This document shows positions 19,913-28,982 of a DNA stretch of 64,000 nt, piece by piece. Position 1 is the first letter of the stretch; every line of letters begins with the position of its first letter. A program made the translations under genes and the position numbers. Source of the stretch: AP-15 sp963788085 (GTDB lineage Bacteria; Pseudomonadota; Alphaproteobacteria; ATCC43930; CGMCC-115725); the NCBI GenBank assembly GCA_963788085.1, contig CAWBFS010000041.1, forward strand, positions 5,212-69,211, read 5' to 3'. Under the pieces are notes generated by a model that did no database searches, was not told the origin of the DNA, and saw only the letters and a program-made list of their open reading frames with translations.

Positions 19913-21489
19913 TAGCCGAGGGCCAACCCGTCCTTGCGCGGCTCGGAACCGCCGATCAGCACGCCGCGCTCATGGTCGATCCAGATCGCCTGGCAGCCGC
20001 CGAGCGGCACCTCCAGCATCACGATCTCGTGCCCGCGATGCGCCAGCTCCGCAACAACCGGCTCGGGATTGGCGCGCTCGACCTGCATCACGCCGTTGAG
20101 CGGCAGAATGCGCGGCTGCTCGGCTGCCTGCTGCGGATCCATGCCGCGGTCGAGCATGCGGTGGATGAAATGCGCATGGCCGACCGCCTGATAGTGCCCG
20201 CCCATGACCCCGAAGGGCATGACGGCGCGGCCGTCCTTGACCAGCATGCCCGGGATAATCGTGTGGAGCGGCCGCTTGCGCGGCGCGATCGCGTTGGGGT
20301 GACCCGGGATCGTGCGGAACCCGGTGCCGCGGTTGTGCAGCAACACGCCGCATTGCGGCGCCAGGATGCCGGTGCCGAAGGACGAGAACAGCGAGTTGAT
20401 GAACGAGCAGGCGTTGCCGTCGCGGTCGACGGTGCAGAGATAGACCGTGTCCTTGTGCTCGATCTCGGCCCAGCGCGGCCCCGGCATCGCACGGTCGAGC
20501 CGGATCGTCCGGCGCACGCGCTCGGCGCGCGCCTCCGACAGGAAATCCGCGACGTCTACCGGCACGTGCTCGGGATCGCAGATGAAATTGTCGCGCACCC
20601 AATAGGCCGCCTTGCTCGCTTCGGCGAGAAGATGCAACCGGTCGGCCTCGCTGAACGCATCACCGTCGAGCGCATAGCCGGCGAGCGTCCGCAGGATCAT
20701 CAGCGCCGCCATTCCCTGCCCATTCGGTGGGCATTCATAGACCTCGTAGCCGCGATAAGAGGCGTGGATCGGCTCGACCCAGTTCGAGCGCTGGGCGGCG
20801 AAATCCTCTTCTTCGTGCAATCCGCCGAGCGATTTCAGTCGGGCGACGATCTCGCGCATGACCGCGCCGTCGTAAAAGGCTTCGCGGCCCTCGCGCCCGA
20901 TCCGGCGCAAGGTGGCGGCGAGCGGCGCGTTGCGCATCTTGTCCCCGGCATTGGGCGGTCTGCCGCCCGGCAGGAAAAGCGCGGCGGTGACGGGATCGCG
21001 CAGTTTCTCCTGGGCGCGGTGCCAGTCGGCCGCGACGCGCGGCATCACGACATAACCCTCCTCGGCCGCGCGCGCTGCCGGCTCGAGCAGTTCGGCAAGG
21101 GGCCGGGTCCCGTACTCGCGGTTGAAGGTGCACCAGGCGTCGATCGCGCCGGGGATCGTCACCGCATGCGGCGTCTGCACGCCGATCTCGCCGATGCCGC
21201 GCTCGACATACCAATCGACCGTCGCCTTGGCGGGGGCGCGCCCGGAACCATTGAGCGCCACCGGCAAGGCGCCCTGCCGCGAATAGAGGATGAAGCAATC
21301 GCCGCCGATCCCGGTGCTTTCCGGCTCGACGACGCACTGCATGGCGACCGCCGCAATCGCGGCATCGGCCGCATTGCCGCCCGAGCGCAACACGTCGAGG
21401 GCAGCCAAGGTCGCCATCGGCTGCGAGGTCGCGGCCATGCCGTTCGCCGCCATCGCCGCCGACCGACCCGGAATATTGAAGTCACGCAT
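19909..21489 (-). CDS. Gamma-glutamyltransferase family protein
   Basis: An N-terminal-nucleophile hydrolase of about 526 residues, self-cleaving into two subunits, that removes gamma-glutamyl groups from glutathione-type substrates or releases amino nitrogen. N-terminal landmarks are PMATLAALDVLRSGGNAADAA and ESTGIGGDCFILY. The cleavage/nucleophile threonine is in KDTVYLCTVDRDGNA near residue 346, followed by NSLFSSFGTGI, and the C-terminal MGGHYQAVGHAHF segment fits the family. No clear signal peptide is seen, so it may be cytoplasmic. Start ATG 21489 begins MRDFNIPGRS; upstream in-frame codons look non-coding. It is coupled to ureD. Confidence 0.93.
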   Translation of the reverse strand: MRDFNIPGRSAAMAANGMAATSQPMATLAALDVLRSGGNAADAAIAAVAMQCVVEPESTGIGGDCFILYSRQGALPVALNGSGRAPAKATVDWYVERGIGEIGVQTPHAVTIPGAIDAWCTFNREYGTRPLAELLEPAARAAEEGYVVMPRVAADWHRAQEKLRDPVTAALFLPGGRPPNAGDKMRNAPLAATLRRIGREGREAFYDGAVMREIVARLKSLGGLHEEEDFAAQRSNWVEPIHASYRGYEVYECPPNGQGMAALMILRTLAGYALDGDAFSEADRLHLLAEASKAAYWVRDNFICDPEHVPVDVADFLSEARAERVRRTIRLDRAMPGPRWAEIEHKDTVYLCTVDRDGNACSFINSLFSSFGTGILAPQCGVLLHNRGTGFRTIPGHPNAIAPRKRPLHTIIPGMLVKDGRAVMPFGVMGGHYQAVGHAHFIHRMLDRGMDPQQAAEQPRILPLNGVMQVERANPEPVVAELAHRGHEIVMLEVPLGGCQAIWIDHERGVLIGGSEPRKDGLALGY

Positions 21490-21621
21490 AATCGAGCCAT
21501 TTGCCGAACTGTTGCGGTCGCTCCATCGGCACATCGCTCGCCGGCAGTCATCCCGCTTGTCCGGGACTAATGCCGCGTCCTAACCTGCCGGTCAATTCGC
21601 CAGCCGAGAAAAGCATAAATT

Positions 21622-22663
21622 ATGGACGGAAGCCTGACACCGCTGCAGTTTCCGGTTGCGGCGCCTCCCCGGCCGGGCGAGACATTGGCGATTGCGCCGG
21701 GCGTGCACTGGTTGCGCATGCCGCTCCCCTTCGCGCTCGACCATATCAATTTGTGGCTGCTCGAAGACGGCGCGGGCTGGACGATCGTCGACACCGGCTA
21801 CGCGATGGCGCAAACCAGAGAGCTGTGGGAGCAGATCTTTGCCGAGCGGCTCGACGGATTGCCGATCACTCGGGTCATCGTGACGCACTACCACCCGGAC
21901 CACATCGGGCTCGCCGATTGGCTGACCCAGCGTTGGCGGGCGCCCTTGTGGGTCACCGAAAAGGAATGGCTGTCCGCCCGCGTGATGAGCCATGGAGCCG
22001 AGGATTTCAGCCCCGACGCGGCGTGGTTTCGCTCGCCGCGCGGGTCTCGACGACACGGCAGCCGAGCTTTTCAGCGAGCGGGAGAACAGCTACCGCCGCG
22101 GCGTCCCGTCGGTGCCGGCGAGTTTTCAGCGGCTTGCCGACGGGATGGCAGTCGAGATCGGCGGACGGGAATGGCGGGTCATCGTCGGCGAAGGCCATGC
22201 GCCGGAGCTCGCATGCCTTTATTGCGCCGAGACCGGCGTATTGATCGCGGGCGACCAGGTATTGCCCCGGATCTCGCCCAATATCAGCGTCCAAGCGCAC
22301 GAGCCCGACGGCGATCCCCTCGCCCGCTATCTCGCATCCCTGGCGAAGCTGCGCGATGCGGTGCCGCCGGAGACCCTCGTATTGCCGTCGCACAACCTGC
22401 CGTTTTTCGGGCTGCACGCTCGGATCGAGAGCCTTGCCGCGCATCACCGGGCGCGCTGCGATGAGGTGATTGCCGCTTGCGGCGTCCCGAAAACTGCCGT
22501 CGAATCTGTCCAGGTTCTGTTCCGGCGCGCCCTCGACCGGCACCAGATGGGCTTCGCCCTCGGCGAGGCGCTCGCCCACCTGAATTACCTGATGCATCAG
22601 GGCGCCCTCGACCGCGAGCTCGGCGCGGACGGCGTCTACCGCTTTACCCGGGCGGCTGCTTAG
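21622..22663 (+). CDS. MBL-fold metallohydrolase, frameshifted
   Basis: A metallo-beta-lactamase-fold hydrolase of about 346 residues. The zinc motif is VTHYHPDHIGLADWL; the downstream histidine and aspartate appear in VGEGHAPELACLY and LIAGDQVLPRISPN. The C-terminal region (LAHHRARCDEVIAACG-like, ALAHLNYLMHQGAL) fits the MBL family with a winged-helix tail. The two halves are in different frames, meeting near 22030 between DAAWFR and AGLDDTAAELF. The stop TAG at 22661 is supplied by the first bases of a repeat element end. Substrate unknown. Confidence 0.85.
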
Positions 22664-22690
22664 TGCTCAGACGCAATCACTTGCTTCACC
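22661..22690. repeat. Single end of a small palindromic element
   Basis: The 30 bases starting TAGTGCTCAGACGCAATCAC closely match the left end of the complete small element at 31636-31796 (TAGTGTTCAGACAAATCACC). No matching second end was found nearby, so this is a solo or decayed copy. Its first three bases form the stop codon of the MBL-fold gene. Confidence 0.55.
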
Positions 22691-22713
22691 AATAGCACCA
22701 ACAGCTCTCGTCT

Positions 22714-22795
22714 CACCGGCGCAGGCCGGTGCCCATGACAGGGATAGATCCCGGCCTCCGCCGGGAAAGACGAGGGGCGAGCCCGGCAATGACGG
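22714..22795. repeat. REP-like palindromic repeat
   Basis: Two short G+C palindromes in tandem, CCGGCGCAGGCCGG and CCCGGCCTCCGCCGGG, within ACC...CCCGGCAATGACGG flanks. This resembles extragenic palindromes found elsewhere in this window (23871, 52558, 63159). It lies between two plus-strand genes and may act as a transcript-end stem. Confidence 0.6.
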
Positions 22796-22902
22796 TCGCA
22801 ATTGAGGGCATTGAGCGGCTGGAACCATCCGGTCATTTCGTCCGTTTGGGGCGGGAGCCTTGCACCCTGCAACCGACTTTAGAACTCGAAGGAGAATGTT
22901 CC

Positions 22903-23238
22903 ATGTCGCTCAAACCGCCCGCAATCATGCTAGCGGCCGTCGCTCTTTGCGCCGCCGCCGGTTCCGCGCCCGCTTTGGCCCAATCCGAGAGCTGCCTCGA
23001 TCAATACAATCGCGTGACGGCGCTCTACCAGACCGCTCCGCTATCTCCTGAATACAGCCAGATGGCCGCCGCCTACAGCGCCCGCTGCGTCCCTGGTGCC
23101 GCCGCGGGCCCGGCCTACTACGGCAGCACCGGTTATGCCCCCAGCGGCCCTGCCTACTACGGATACGGCTACAACGCGCCTGTCTACTACGGACCCGGCT
23201 ACCCCCCGCACATCACCCAGCACGGCACGGTGCAATGA
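22903..23238 (+). CDS. Secreted Tyr/Gly-rich hypothetical protein
   Basis: A 111-residue protein with a clear signal peptide (cleavage after PALAQ near residue 27). The mature N-terminal part has two cysteines (ESCLDQYNR and SARCVPG), and the tail is made of repeats of the PAYYG/PVYYG type. ATG 22903 has the ribosome-binding site AAGGAG about eight bases upstream. Likely periplasmic or surface-associated. No function can be assigned. Confidence 0.75.
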   Translation: MSLKPPAIMLAAVALCAAAGSAPALAQSESCLDQYNRVTALYQTAPLSPEYSQMAAAYSARCVPGAAAGPAYYGSTGYAPSGPAYYGYGYNAPVYYGPGYPPHITQHGTVQ

Positions 23239-23393
23239 ATTTGACCCGCCTTTAATCTGCCCCGCGGCGGCGCGCTAACTGGTAAGGTCCAGCAGCCGCG
23301 AGCAGCGCGTCGCCTTCGGCGGGATCGGCGGGCCGGCCATAACGCTTCGATGACACCCCCCGTCGAGTTCGCGGGGATCGCCGAATTGCGACA

Positions 23394-23837
23394 ATGTACG
23401 ATGATCGTATCGATTCCGGCGCGAACCTGCCGGAGGACGCGATCTATCCGATCAACCTCGCCGACGACACCGGCAAGCCGCTGGATGGCGCCAATCGCTA
23501 TGTCCTCCATTTCGAAAGCAGCACCATCCCGCCGGTGAACGCCTTCTGGTCGGTGACGCTCTATGACGCCGAGGGCTACCAGGTCCCCAACAGCCTCAAC
23601 CGGTTTGCCGTCAGCAGCTGGATGGCGTTCAAATACGACCCCGACGGCTCCCTCGACCTCTATTTCCAGAACGAAACCCCCGGCGCCGACAAGGAAGCGA
23701 ACTGGCTGCCGGCACCGAAAGGGCCGTTCAACCTCACCATGCGTCTCTATGCGCCAAAGAGCGATGCGCTGACCGGAAAGTGGAACCCGCCGCCGGTGGC
23801 AAAGGCAGCCGCGCCCACGCTATTGCCGGCGCAATAA
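23394..23837 (+). pseudogene. C-terminal fragment of a DUF1254/DUF1214 protein
   Basis: The 147-residue frame matches only the C-terminal DUF1214 part of a normally ~450-residue secreted protein: FWSVTLYDAEGYQVPN, NRFAVSSWMAFKYDPDGSLDLYFQ, and WLPAPKGPFNLTMRLYAPK are typical. The N-terminal domain and signal peptide are missing upstream, where a REP-like region and unrelated sequence occur. It is probably a relic left after deletion. Confidence 0.7.
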
Positions 23838-23870
23838 CCCTCGTCGTCGTTGCCCGGCGGCCAACCTCAC

Positions 23871-23975
23871 CGTCATGCCCGCGAAAGCGGGCATCCAGAG
23901 CTTGCCCCTGGCTGGAACAGGGGGCGGCGGGCACGGCGCCTGTAGCCCTGGGCCCCCGCTTTCGCGGGGGCAACG
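23871..23975. repeat. REP-like palindromic repeat pair
   Basis: Two inward-facing copies of a REP stem: GCCCGCGAAAGCGGGC at the left and CCCCGCTTTCGCGGGG at the right, inside the GTCATGCCCGCG-type consensus. Together they form a REP doublet of about 100 bases. The GAAA-loop stem is the same type as the palindrome inside the gene at 62.1-63.8 kb. Confidence 0.75.
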
Positions 23976-24030
23976 AGAACAAGCCAGCCGGAGTCCCTCC
24001 AGTTGGTTGATAACACTAGCTCGCCGAAAT

Positions 24031-24310
24031 TTACTTCGCACTGTAGCCGACCGCGGTCGCTCCGAAGCCAGCGGCGAAAAAATTGAACCAGCTATTCCAC
24101 TTGATGCTACTAACGATGCCAAAATCTTCCCAGACGAGAGTACCAACCACGCTAAGGCCCCCACGCAAGCGCCGAAACACCTCCCCAAAATACGGCTAAG
24201 ACTTGGGCCTCAGCGTGCGGTCGAGATGTGCCATAGCCACTGTGAAACGCCCAGAAAATCACGAGCGTAACGCCCGCAAACATCAGAATCGAACGAACCG
24301 GCGACCACAC
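24031..24310 (-). CDS. Small membrane protein, frameshifted
   Basis: Reading from GTG 24310 (or ATG 24283), one frame gives RSILMFAGVTLVIFWAFHSG and AQVLAVFWGGVSALAWG, then a one-base shift near 24150 leads to VVGTLVWEDFGIVSSIKW and FFAAGFGATAVGYSAK before the stop at 24031. Both parts are hydrophobic and read like one ~92-residue membrane protein. It starts just after the stop of a second small membrane frame upstream. Family unknown. It is a weak call because it depends on correcting an indel. Confidence 0.4.
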
Positions 24311-24312
24311 AG

Positions 24313-24536
24313 TTATGAGCTTTTATCCTTATGGATTGTCAGCGTAGCCCCGATTAAAGCTCCAGCCCCGCATATGATCCCGCCCGTCAGAGCAACCGAC
24401 CCAATGAAAGCTGGACCCAAAAACCAGTACCAGCCGCCAGTACCAGGACGTAGAGAGAGAGGGCGTAAGCCAAAACAGCCACGAACGGCTTAAGCCGATG
24501 CAGCGGAAACTTTGAAGCGGAGCGACTTAGAGACAC
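24313..24536 (-). CDS. Small membrane protein, frameshifted
   Basis: From GTG 24536 the frame reads SKFPLHRLKPFVAVLAYALS and LYVLVLAAGTG, then after a one-base shift near 24425 continues WYWFLGPAFIGSVALTGGII and ATLTIHKDKSS to the stop at 24313. The result is a ~74-residue protein with two predicted membrane helices. It forms a tandem pair with the next small gene, three bases apart. A 20-base tandem duplication lies immediately upstream, at 24540-24579. Confidence 0.38.
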
Positions 24537-24539
24537 GAT

Positions 24540-24579
24540 CTCACGTCAGATTAGCCTCGCTCACGTCAGATTAGCCTCG
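24540..24579. repeat. Perfect 20-bp tandem duplication
   Basis: The unit CTCACGTCAGATTAGCCTCG occurs twice in immediate succession. It lies just upstream of a minus-strand small membrane gene and 100 bases before a plus-strand DUF4238 gene. It may be a replication-slippage product or a doubled operator. Confidence 0.8.
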
Positions 24580-24679
24580 GCGCGGGCAAAATCAACCCGA
24601 CAAGTCGCGAACCGGGGGATTCTGGAAAATCGAGGCCAGCAACCTACATTTCGAGAGTTGTGCTTGATCTGAGAGAATA

Positions 24680-25614
24680 ATGACCGCCGCCCGAAGGCAC
24701 CATTACGTTCCGCAGTGCTACTTGAAGGGATTTGCACGGCACCGGGACGATCCGAAGCTTTTTGTTTTCGAGCAAAGGAACGTCGATGCTTTCGTACTTC
24801 GCCTGCCAATGTCGCTGCGGAGCGTGATTTTCATACGATAGATGCGGAGGGGTTCCCTCCTGACGCATTCGAAAATGCGCTATCGGGGTTTGAGGGTGAG
24901 CTAAGCGAGGCGCTCGAACGGATCATTGCATCGCGCTCGATTGCCAATGACCACGACCGCGCACTGCTGTTCAATCTCATCGCTCTATTCGCTGTCAAAA
25001 GCCCGCGGCATAGAGAGGGCGTGCGCTCTGCCCATGAACAGATTTTAAAGCGAATGATGGTGTTGGCGGCAGCAACTCCCGAAAGATGGGAATCCCAAAT
25101 CCGACAAGCAAAAGCGGCGGGGGATATGGGCGATGAACTTGGCACCGATTATGCGAAGATCAAAGACTTTGTTGAGCAGACAATTACACAATCAACCTGC
25201 GCACGCCCTATCACGTGCAATTGGAACTGAAATTATTTGATCAAATTTTACCGTACATCTTTACTCGCAAATGGATACTTGTGAGAGCATCGCGAGGTCA
25301 ACATAGTGGTTTCATCACTTCCGACCACCCCATGTGCCTGATGTGGTCCCATCCAGCAAAGCGAGGGGGTTTCTTCGGCCCCGACTCGGCCTAAAGGGAA
25401 CACAAATAGTATTTCCCATTTCAAACACGCTAGCAGTGATGGGTGCTTTTGAAATTGATAACGGCGAGATCGAAGCCAATGATTTGTTGCTTTCCATATA
25501 AATGGAACTGTCATCGTCCATGCTAACCGTCAGATTTACGCGCGAGACAACGACTTTCTTTATAAGCTCGCCCATAACAAGCGGATCATGCTGGGCTCTG
25601 AACTTCTAATCTAA
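24680..25614 (+). pseudogene. DUF4238 family gene, multiply frameshifted
   Basis: Starts with the DUF4238 hallmark HHYVPQCYLKGFARH (ATG 24680), then changes frame near 24785 to a long helical part (FHTIDAEGFPPDAFENALSG, ASRSIANDHDRALLFNLIAL, SPRHREGVRSAHEQILKRMM). It shifts again near 25200 to KWILVRASRGQHSGFITSDH, the typical DUF4238 TSDHP region, and then near 25395 and 25500 to NDFLYKLAHNKRIMLG. No frame has internal stops inside its homologous part. The family is of unknown function and often sits in accessory regions. Four indels in one gene suggest true decay or a poorly sequenced patch. Confidence 0.7.
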
Positions 25615-25805
25615 GCGACAAAGGGTGTATCAGGCCATAAGGTCTGTCTGCGGCACGCGGGGTGTCTCCGCAAGGTTGAAATGTCACCGGCTGTGCAAAG
25701 TTGAAATGACACCCGGCCGCTGGGGCGTCCGCCGGGAGTCGCGCTCCGACATAGTTCCAGATGGGCTTCAGTGCATATCGCGGCAGCTTTTACTCCGCTA
25801 AGCGG
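25615..25805. other. Intergenic stretch with insertion-sequence-like end
   Basis: Near 25665-25715 two similar phrases occur in tandem, GCAAGGTTGAAATGTCACC and GCAAAGTTGAAATGACACCC. This is the kind of doubled motif seen at insertion-sequence ends. No transposase accompanies it. No gene is seen. Confidence 0.35.
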
Positions 25806-26048
25806 CTAGCTTCCTCTTAAGTTAATGTCCGGCGGTTTACGGAATTCCTGGTGCCGTCGGGCGCTGCGGGCGCTCCTCAGTGCCTTGCCTGTCGCGCGCG
25901 GTCGGCAATCTTCCTCGAAGAAGTAAGCCACCATAGCCCCGGCAATGGCTGCGGCCGCATCCTCGGTAATGCCCTTATAGAAGACTAGCAGAAGGATCAA
26001 AGGCACTAAAAACGTCACGCCTAATGCCGGGAGGATGTATTGGCCCAT
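25806..26048 (-). CDS. Small hypothetical membrane protein
   Basis: An 80-residue frame whose first half is a convincing membrane segment (ILPALGVTFLVPLILLLVFY) followed by GITEDAAAAIAGAMVAYFFE. The last third is Arg-rich and may be out-of-frame read-through. It follows a 21-residue membrane microprotein on the same strand, 22 bases away. Function unknown. Confidence 0.45.
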   Translation of the reverse strand: MGQYILPALGVTFLVPLILLLVFYKGITEDAAAAIAGAMVAYFFEEDCRPRATGKALRSARSARRHQEFRKPPDINLRGS

Positions 26049-26070
26049 CAGTTGCGATGAACACCATTTA

Positions 26071-26136
26071 TTATATCGTCGTTCCCGCGATGAGCACGGC
26101 GACGGAGAATATCAGTACGACTAACCGGGTATCCAT
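26071..26136 (-). CDS. 21-residue membrane microprotein
   Basis: A very short frame, MDTRLVVLIFSVAVLIAGTT plus one isoleucine, with a single hydrophobic helix. A perfect ribosome-binding site, AGGAGGT at 26141-26147 (minus strand), lies four bases before the ATG, which is the best such signal in this accessory stretch. It is followed by another small membrane frame, suggesting a two-gene unit. The size and hydrophobicity resemble regulatory membrane microproteins, but no family is recognised. Confidence 0.5.
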   Translation of the reverse strand: MDTRLVVLIFSVAVLIAGTTI

Positions 26137-26361
26137 GCGGACCTCCTGCTAGAACGAGACGTGCCGGCGTGTGCCGGATCACCTAGATATGACAACCAGA
26201 CCGCCGAGGCTCGCATTGAGCTGGATCAAACGCGCTAGGTGCTCCCTGAAGGCTGCGTTTTTCTTGACTTTTGCACCCAACCTGCGCTGTTCGCGGATTC
26301 TTGTGGAAGCAGGCCCCAGTGCCACCCTGTTTGACCGGTGGGTCGGTTTTGGAATAGAGAG

Positions 26362-26637
26362 ATGCCGCACAAAGCTTGTCACACTGCCGAGTTCAATCCG
26401 GCAGACCTAAGCATTGAAGGGCTATATGATATCGCCGCAAATGGCACTGAACCCCTCAGGTATCAGCCGTCAAGCCTCCCTGGCGGCCACGTGCCATCGC
26501 CAATTTGGTCGTTAGAAAGACAAGTACGCTCCGCACTCAGTACCAATCCAGATATAACCGTTGAGGAAATTGGTACTACACAACTTAATGAAGCGTTCTG
26601 GGGATCATTCAAGAGTAAATCGCATATTTTTGCGTGA
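26362..26637 (+). CDS. Hypothetical protein
   Basis: A 91-residue frame from ATG 26362 with ordinary soluble composition (FNPADLSIEGLYDIAANGTE, LERQVRSALSTNPDITVEEI). No family is recognised and no ribosome-binding site is obvious. Its end runs up to a ParE-like relic on the other strand. It may be a fragment. Confidence 0.35.
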   Translation: MPHKACHTAEFNPADLSIEGLYDIAANGTEPLRYQPSSLPGGHVPSPIWSLERQVRSALSTNPDITVEEIGTTQLNEAFWGSFKSKSHIFA

Positions 26638-26822
26638 TCTCGTAGAAAAAGAGATAGGGGTAAGGCGTCGCCGCCATCCGACGGATCGCCGGATCGCTCG
26701 TGCGGGTGCCGATGTTAGGATGCTGTAACAGAAGGTCGGTGAGGGCTTAGAATCCGGGCCTGAACATCGCCGCGCGCCCGTGCGGCGAATGGGCGGCGAT
26801 GTAATCGAGGATCGCGCTAATT
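26630..26822 (-). pseudogene. ParE/RelE-type toxin relic
   Basis: Reading the minus strand gives AILDYIAAHSPHG, then, after two compensating shifts around 26750 (DVQARIL), ALTDLLLQHPNIGTRTSDPA and IRRMAATPYPYLFFYEIT. This is the body of a ParE-like ribonuclease/gyrase-toxin family protein. The N terminus is missing upstream of 26822 and there is an in-frame TAA near 26750. No intact antitoxin gene is adjacent, so this is a dead toxin module. Confidence 0.6.
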
Positions 26823-27350
26823 TAAAGCTCGTCACCGCTTTTGCCGCGGTGCCTTAATGGCCTAACCCCGAGCGATGATCCCCAGTCGAGCTGAATTTTC
26901 GCTTCTATCCCAACTTTTGTTTCATCAGCAAAACATCGATTGCTGCACCTGCAGCGGATCAGCAGCAGAATTTCCCTTTCGGTAGAATAGCCCTCGCCAG
27001 CATGCGCCCGCGCCAGCGCTTTGCCAAAGCCATCCTTCTTCGGTATCCGCTCCCCGTTGGCGCCGATTTCATTCCAGACCACCCAGTTCGAGCGGACTAT
27101 GCTCCGTGAAGATGGCAATTTCCCGGATCGATCGAAGCATTCAGACGTCCGCTCGCCGCACCGCCGCCACCATCGGTCCGAGCCATATCTTGTATCCCCC
27201 CCCCCCGCTAAATAGAGGCGGTGCGGGTCAAGTATTCGCGCCGCGACCAGGCCCGTACTTCCGAGCATGAATGCCGGAGCGAGGCAGCAAATTCTGGAAC
27301 GTCAAGATGAGGACTTAATTTTCACTTCGGTGGATTCGACATAATGGCGT
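26823..27350. other. Gene-poor stretch with an 11-base C run
   Basis: About 530 bases without a recognisable gene. A minus-strand frame of 148 codons is open but its composition (many Arg, Cys, Trp) looks like a shadow or relic; the only protein-like piece is WVVWNEIGANGERIPKKDGF near 27070. A homopolymer of eleven C occurs at 27196-27206. Confidence 0.4.
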
Positions 27351-28221
27351 TTATCCGGCTTGCGGCGGAGGAAGGTGACTGGCCCTGCGGCCGTCATCCC
27401 TAATCATGAGTGCGAGAACTGAGAAAATAAACACAGTGTATGCCAAACCAATCAATATTTCTGCAATCACAGCCAGCTTTGCGGCCATGCTAACCGCATG
27501 AATGTCACCGAACCCCACGGTCGCGATTGTGGAGATGCTAAAATACAATGCTGAAACATAATCCATCCCTAGGCATGGGTCGGCACATGGAAACGCAATC
27601 GCCGTCGCATCACGCAATAGCAAATATAGATATATAAGCGCGAAACCATGGACGATCAATACAAAGTACCCGATGCCACCGCCTATAATGAGTACTTTCC
27701 CTTTTGTCGTGGAGACACCATGTTCACTATATAGAGCGTTGACGAAACCGAGAAACATACCAAGCATCAGCAATGAAACGAAGCCAGCCGCCGCGGCTAA
27801 AATGTCCCGAGTCTGGCCCTGAAGATTGCGGCCCGGATGCGCGTTGTTGCTCTGTCACGTTTGCAATGTACTGAGGAATGTATGCCCCCTGATTTTCGAG
27901 AAGCACCGGAAGCAACCAAAAAATCGTACCCAGACCGGCGAGCATGACGTTGATTCCGATAATGATCGCTAGCCCGTTCCATTGTTTTTTGAGAAGATCT
28001 CTAGCGACGCTCGGCGACCGTCGGGCCGCGCCCCACCGCGCCTTTGGGAATATACGCTGCAGCACCGATGCGACGCGCGTGTTCGTCATTTTCTGTAATG
28101 CACGTTTAACTAGCCAGCTCATCAAGACGGCGATTGCAGCGCCGCTTACGGCAATTAGGATTTTGCCAATGGTGCTCTCTCTAAGTGCATCAAAAGATGT
28201 CAAGACTGGCATCACGAACAC
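27351..28221 (-). CDS. Potassium channel family protein, frameshifted
   Basis: A two-pore-helix-type ion channel protein of about 290 residues. The selectivity filter is STIATVGFGDIHAVS (T-V-G-F-G-D), flanked by membrane helices (GYFVLIVHGFALIYLYLLLR before, LIGLAYTVFIFSVLALMI after). The N-terminal third (IGKILIAVSGAAIAVLMSWL, NGLAIIIGINVMLAGLG) is in a different frame; the join near 27830 gives RNLQGQTRDILAAAAGF. No RCK/TrkA-N domain is present. Probably an inner-membrane K+ channel or related leak channel. Confidence 0.75.
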
Positions 28222-28420
28222 CGTTGGTTGCGTCGCGAGTATCGGGCGATAGTAACGAGGCGATGTTCGGATTTTCCAGAATTACCTTCAGGTAAGATCC
28301 AGAGAAGAGGGCCACACGGCTGCGCTGTTGCAAAATTTAAATTTAAGATATTCAATTTAAGCCCAACGTGCTGGTTGAATTGCCCTTTTTTGATGAAAAT
28401 TTCTGATGCACAATGGGGGC

Positions 28421-28965
28421 ATGATTTACGGCTATGCCCGAGTCTCGACCGACGCTCAAGACCTTACCAGCCAGCTTGCCCAATTGAAGGCGGCCGGCTG
28501 CGAAAAGGTGTTCCGCGAGAAGATCACCGGCACCACCGCCCACCGGTCGCAGCTTCGAAAGCTGATGAAAGCCCTCGTCCCCGGCGATGTTGTCATCACC
28601 CCGCCGTTGACCGCCTGTCGCGTGACGCGACCGATTTCTTGGTTATCGCCCGCGACATGCAGCGCGCCGGCGCAGGCCTGCGTTCGATAGCCGAGCCGGT
28701 TGTCGATACGACGTCGGATTTTGCCGAACTTGTTCTTGCCATGCTTGGCGTTGCGGCAAAGCTCGAACGCCGGCGCATTCTCGAACGCGCCGCGCGCGAC
28801 AGCGCGGACGCGAAGGAGAGGGGCGTAAAATTCGGTCGCAAGCCGAAACTCACCGGCCACCAGCAGCGCGAGGCGCGGCGGCGGATCGACGCCGGCGAGA
28901 CACAGCGCAGCGTTGCGCACAGCTACAATGTCAGTCAGGCGACGATTTCACGCCTACTGGCATAA
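28421..28965 (+). CDS. Serine recombinase (resolvase/invertase family), frameshifted
   Basis: A resolvase of about 181 residues. The N terminus IYGYARVSTDAQDL contains the catalytic serine, the middle has RSQLRKLMKAL, and after a one-base shift near 28608 the protein continues SRDATDFLVIARDMQRAGAG and ELVLAMLGVAAKLERRRILE, ending with a HTH (RSVAHSYNVSQATISRLLA). ATG 28421 follows GGGGGC. The gene is characteristic of transposon or plasmid resolution systems and fits the accessory region. Confidence 0.85.
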
Positions 28966-28982
28966 GGTGTCGCGAGGGGCAG

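Noticed and set aside
19972..21570. Long plus-strand open frame opposite the gamma-glutamyltransferase gene
   Set aside because: It mirrors the real gene, has shadow composition (Arg/His/Ala-rich, no family motifs), and high G+C makes such antisense frames expected.
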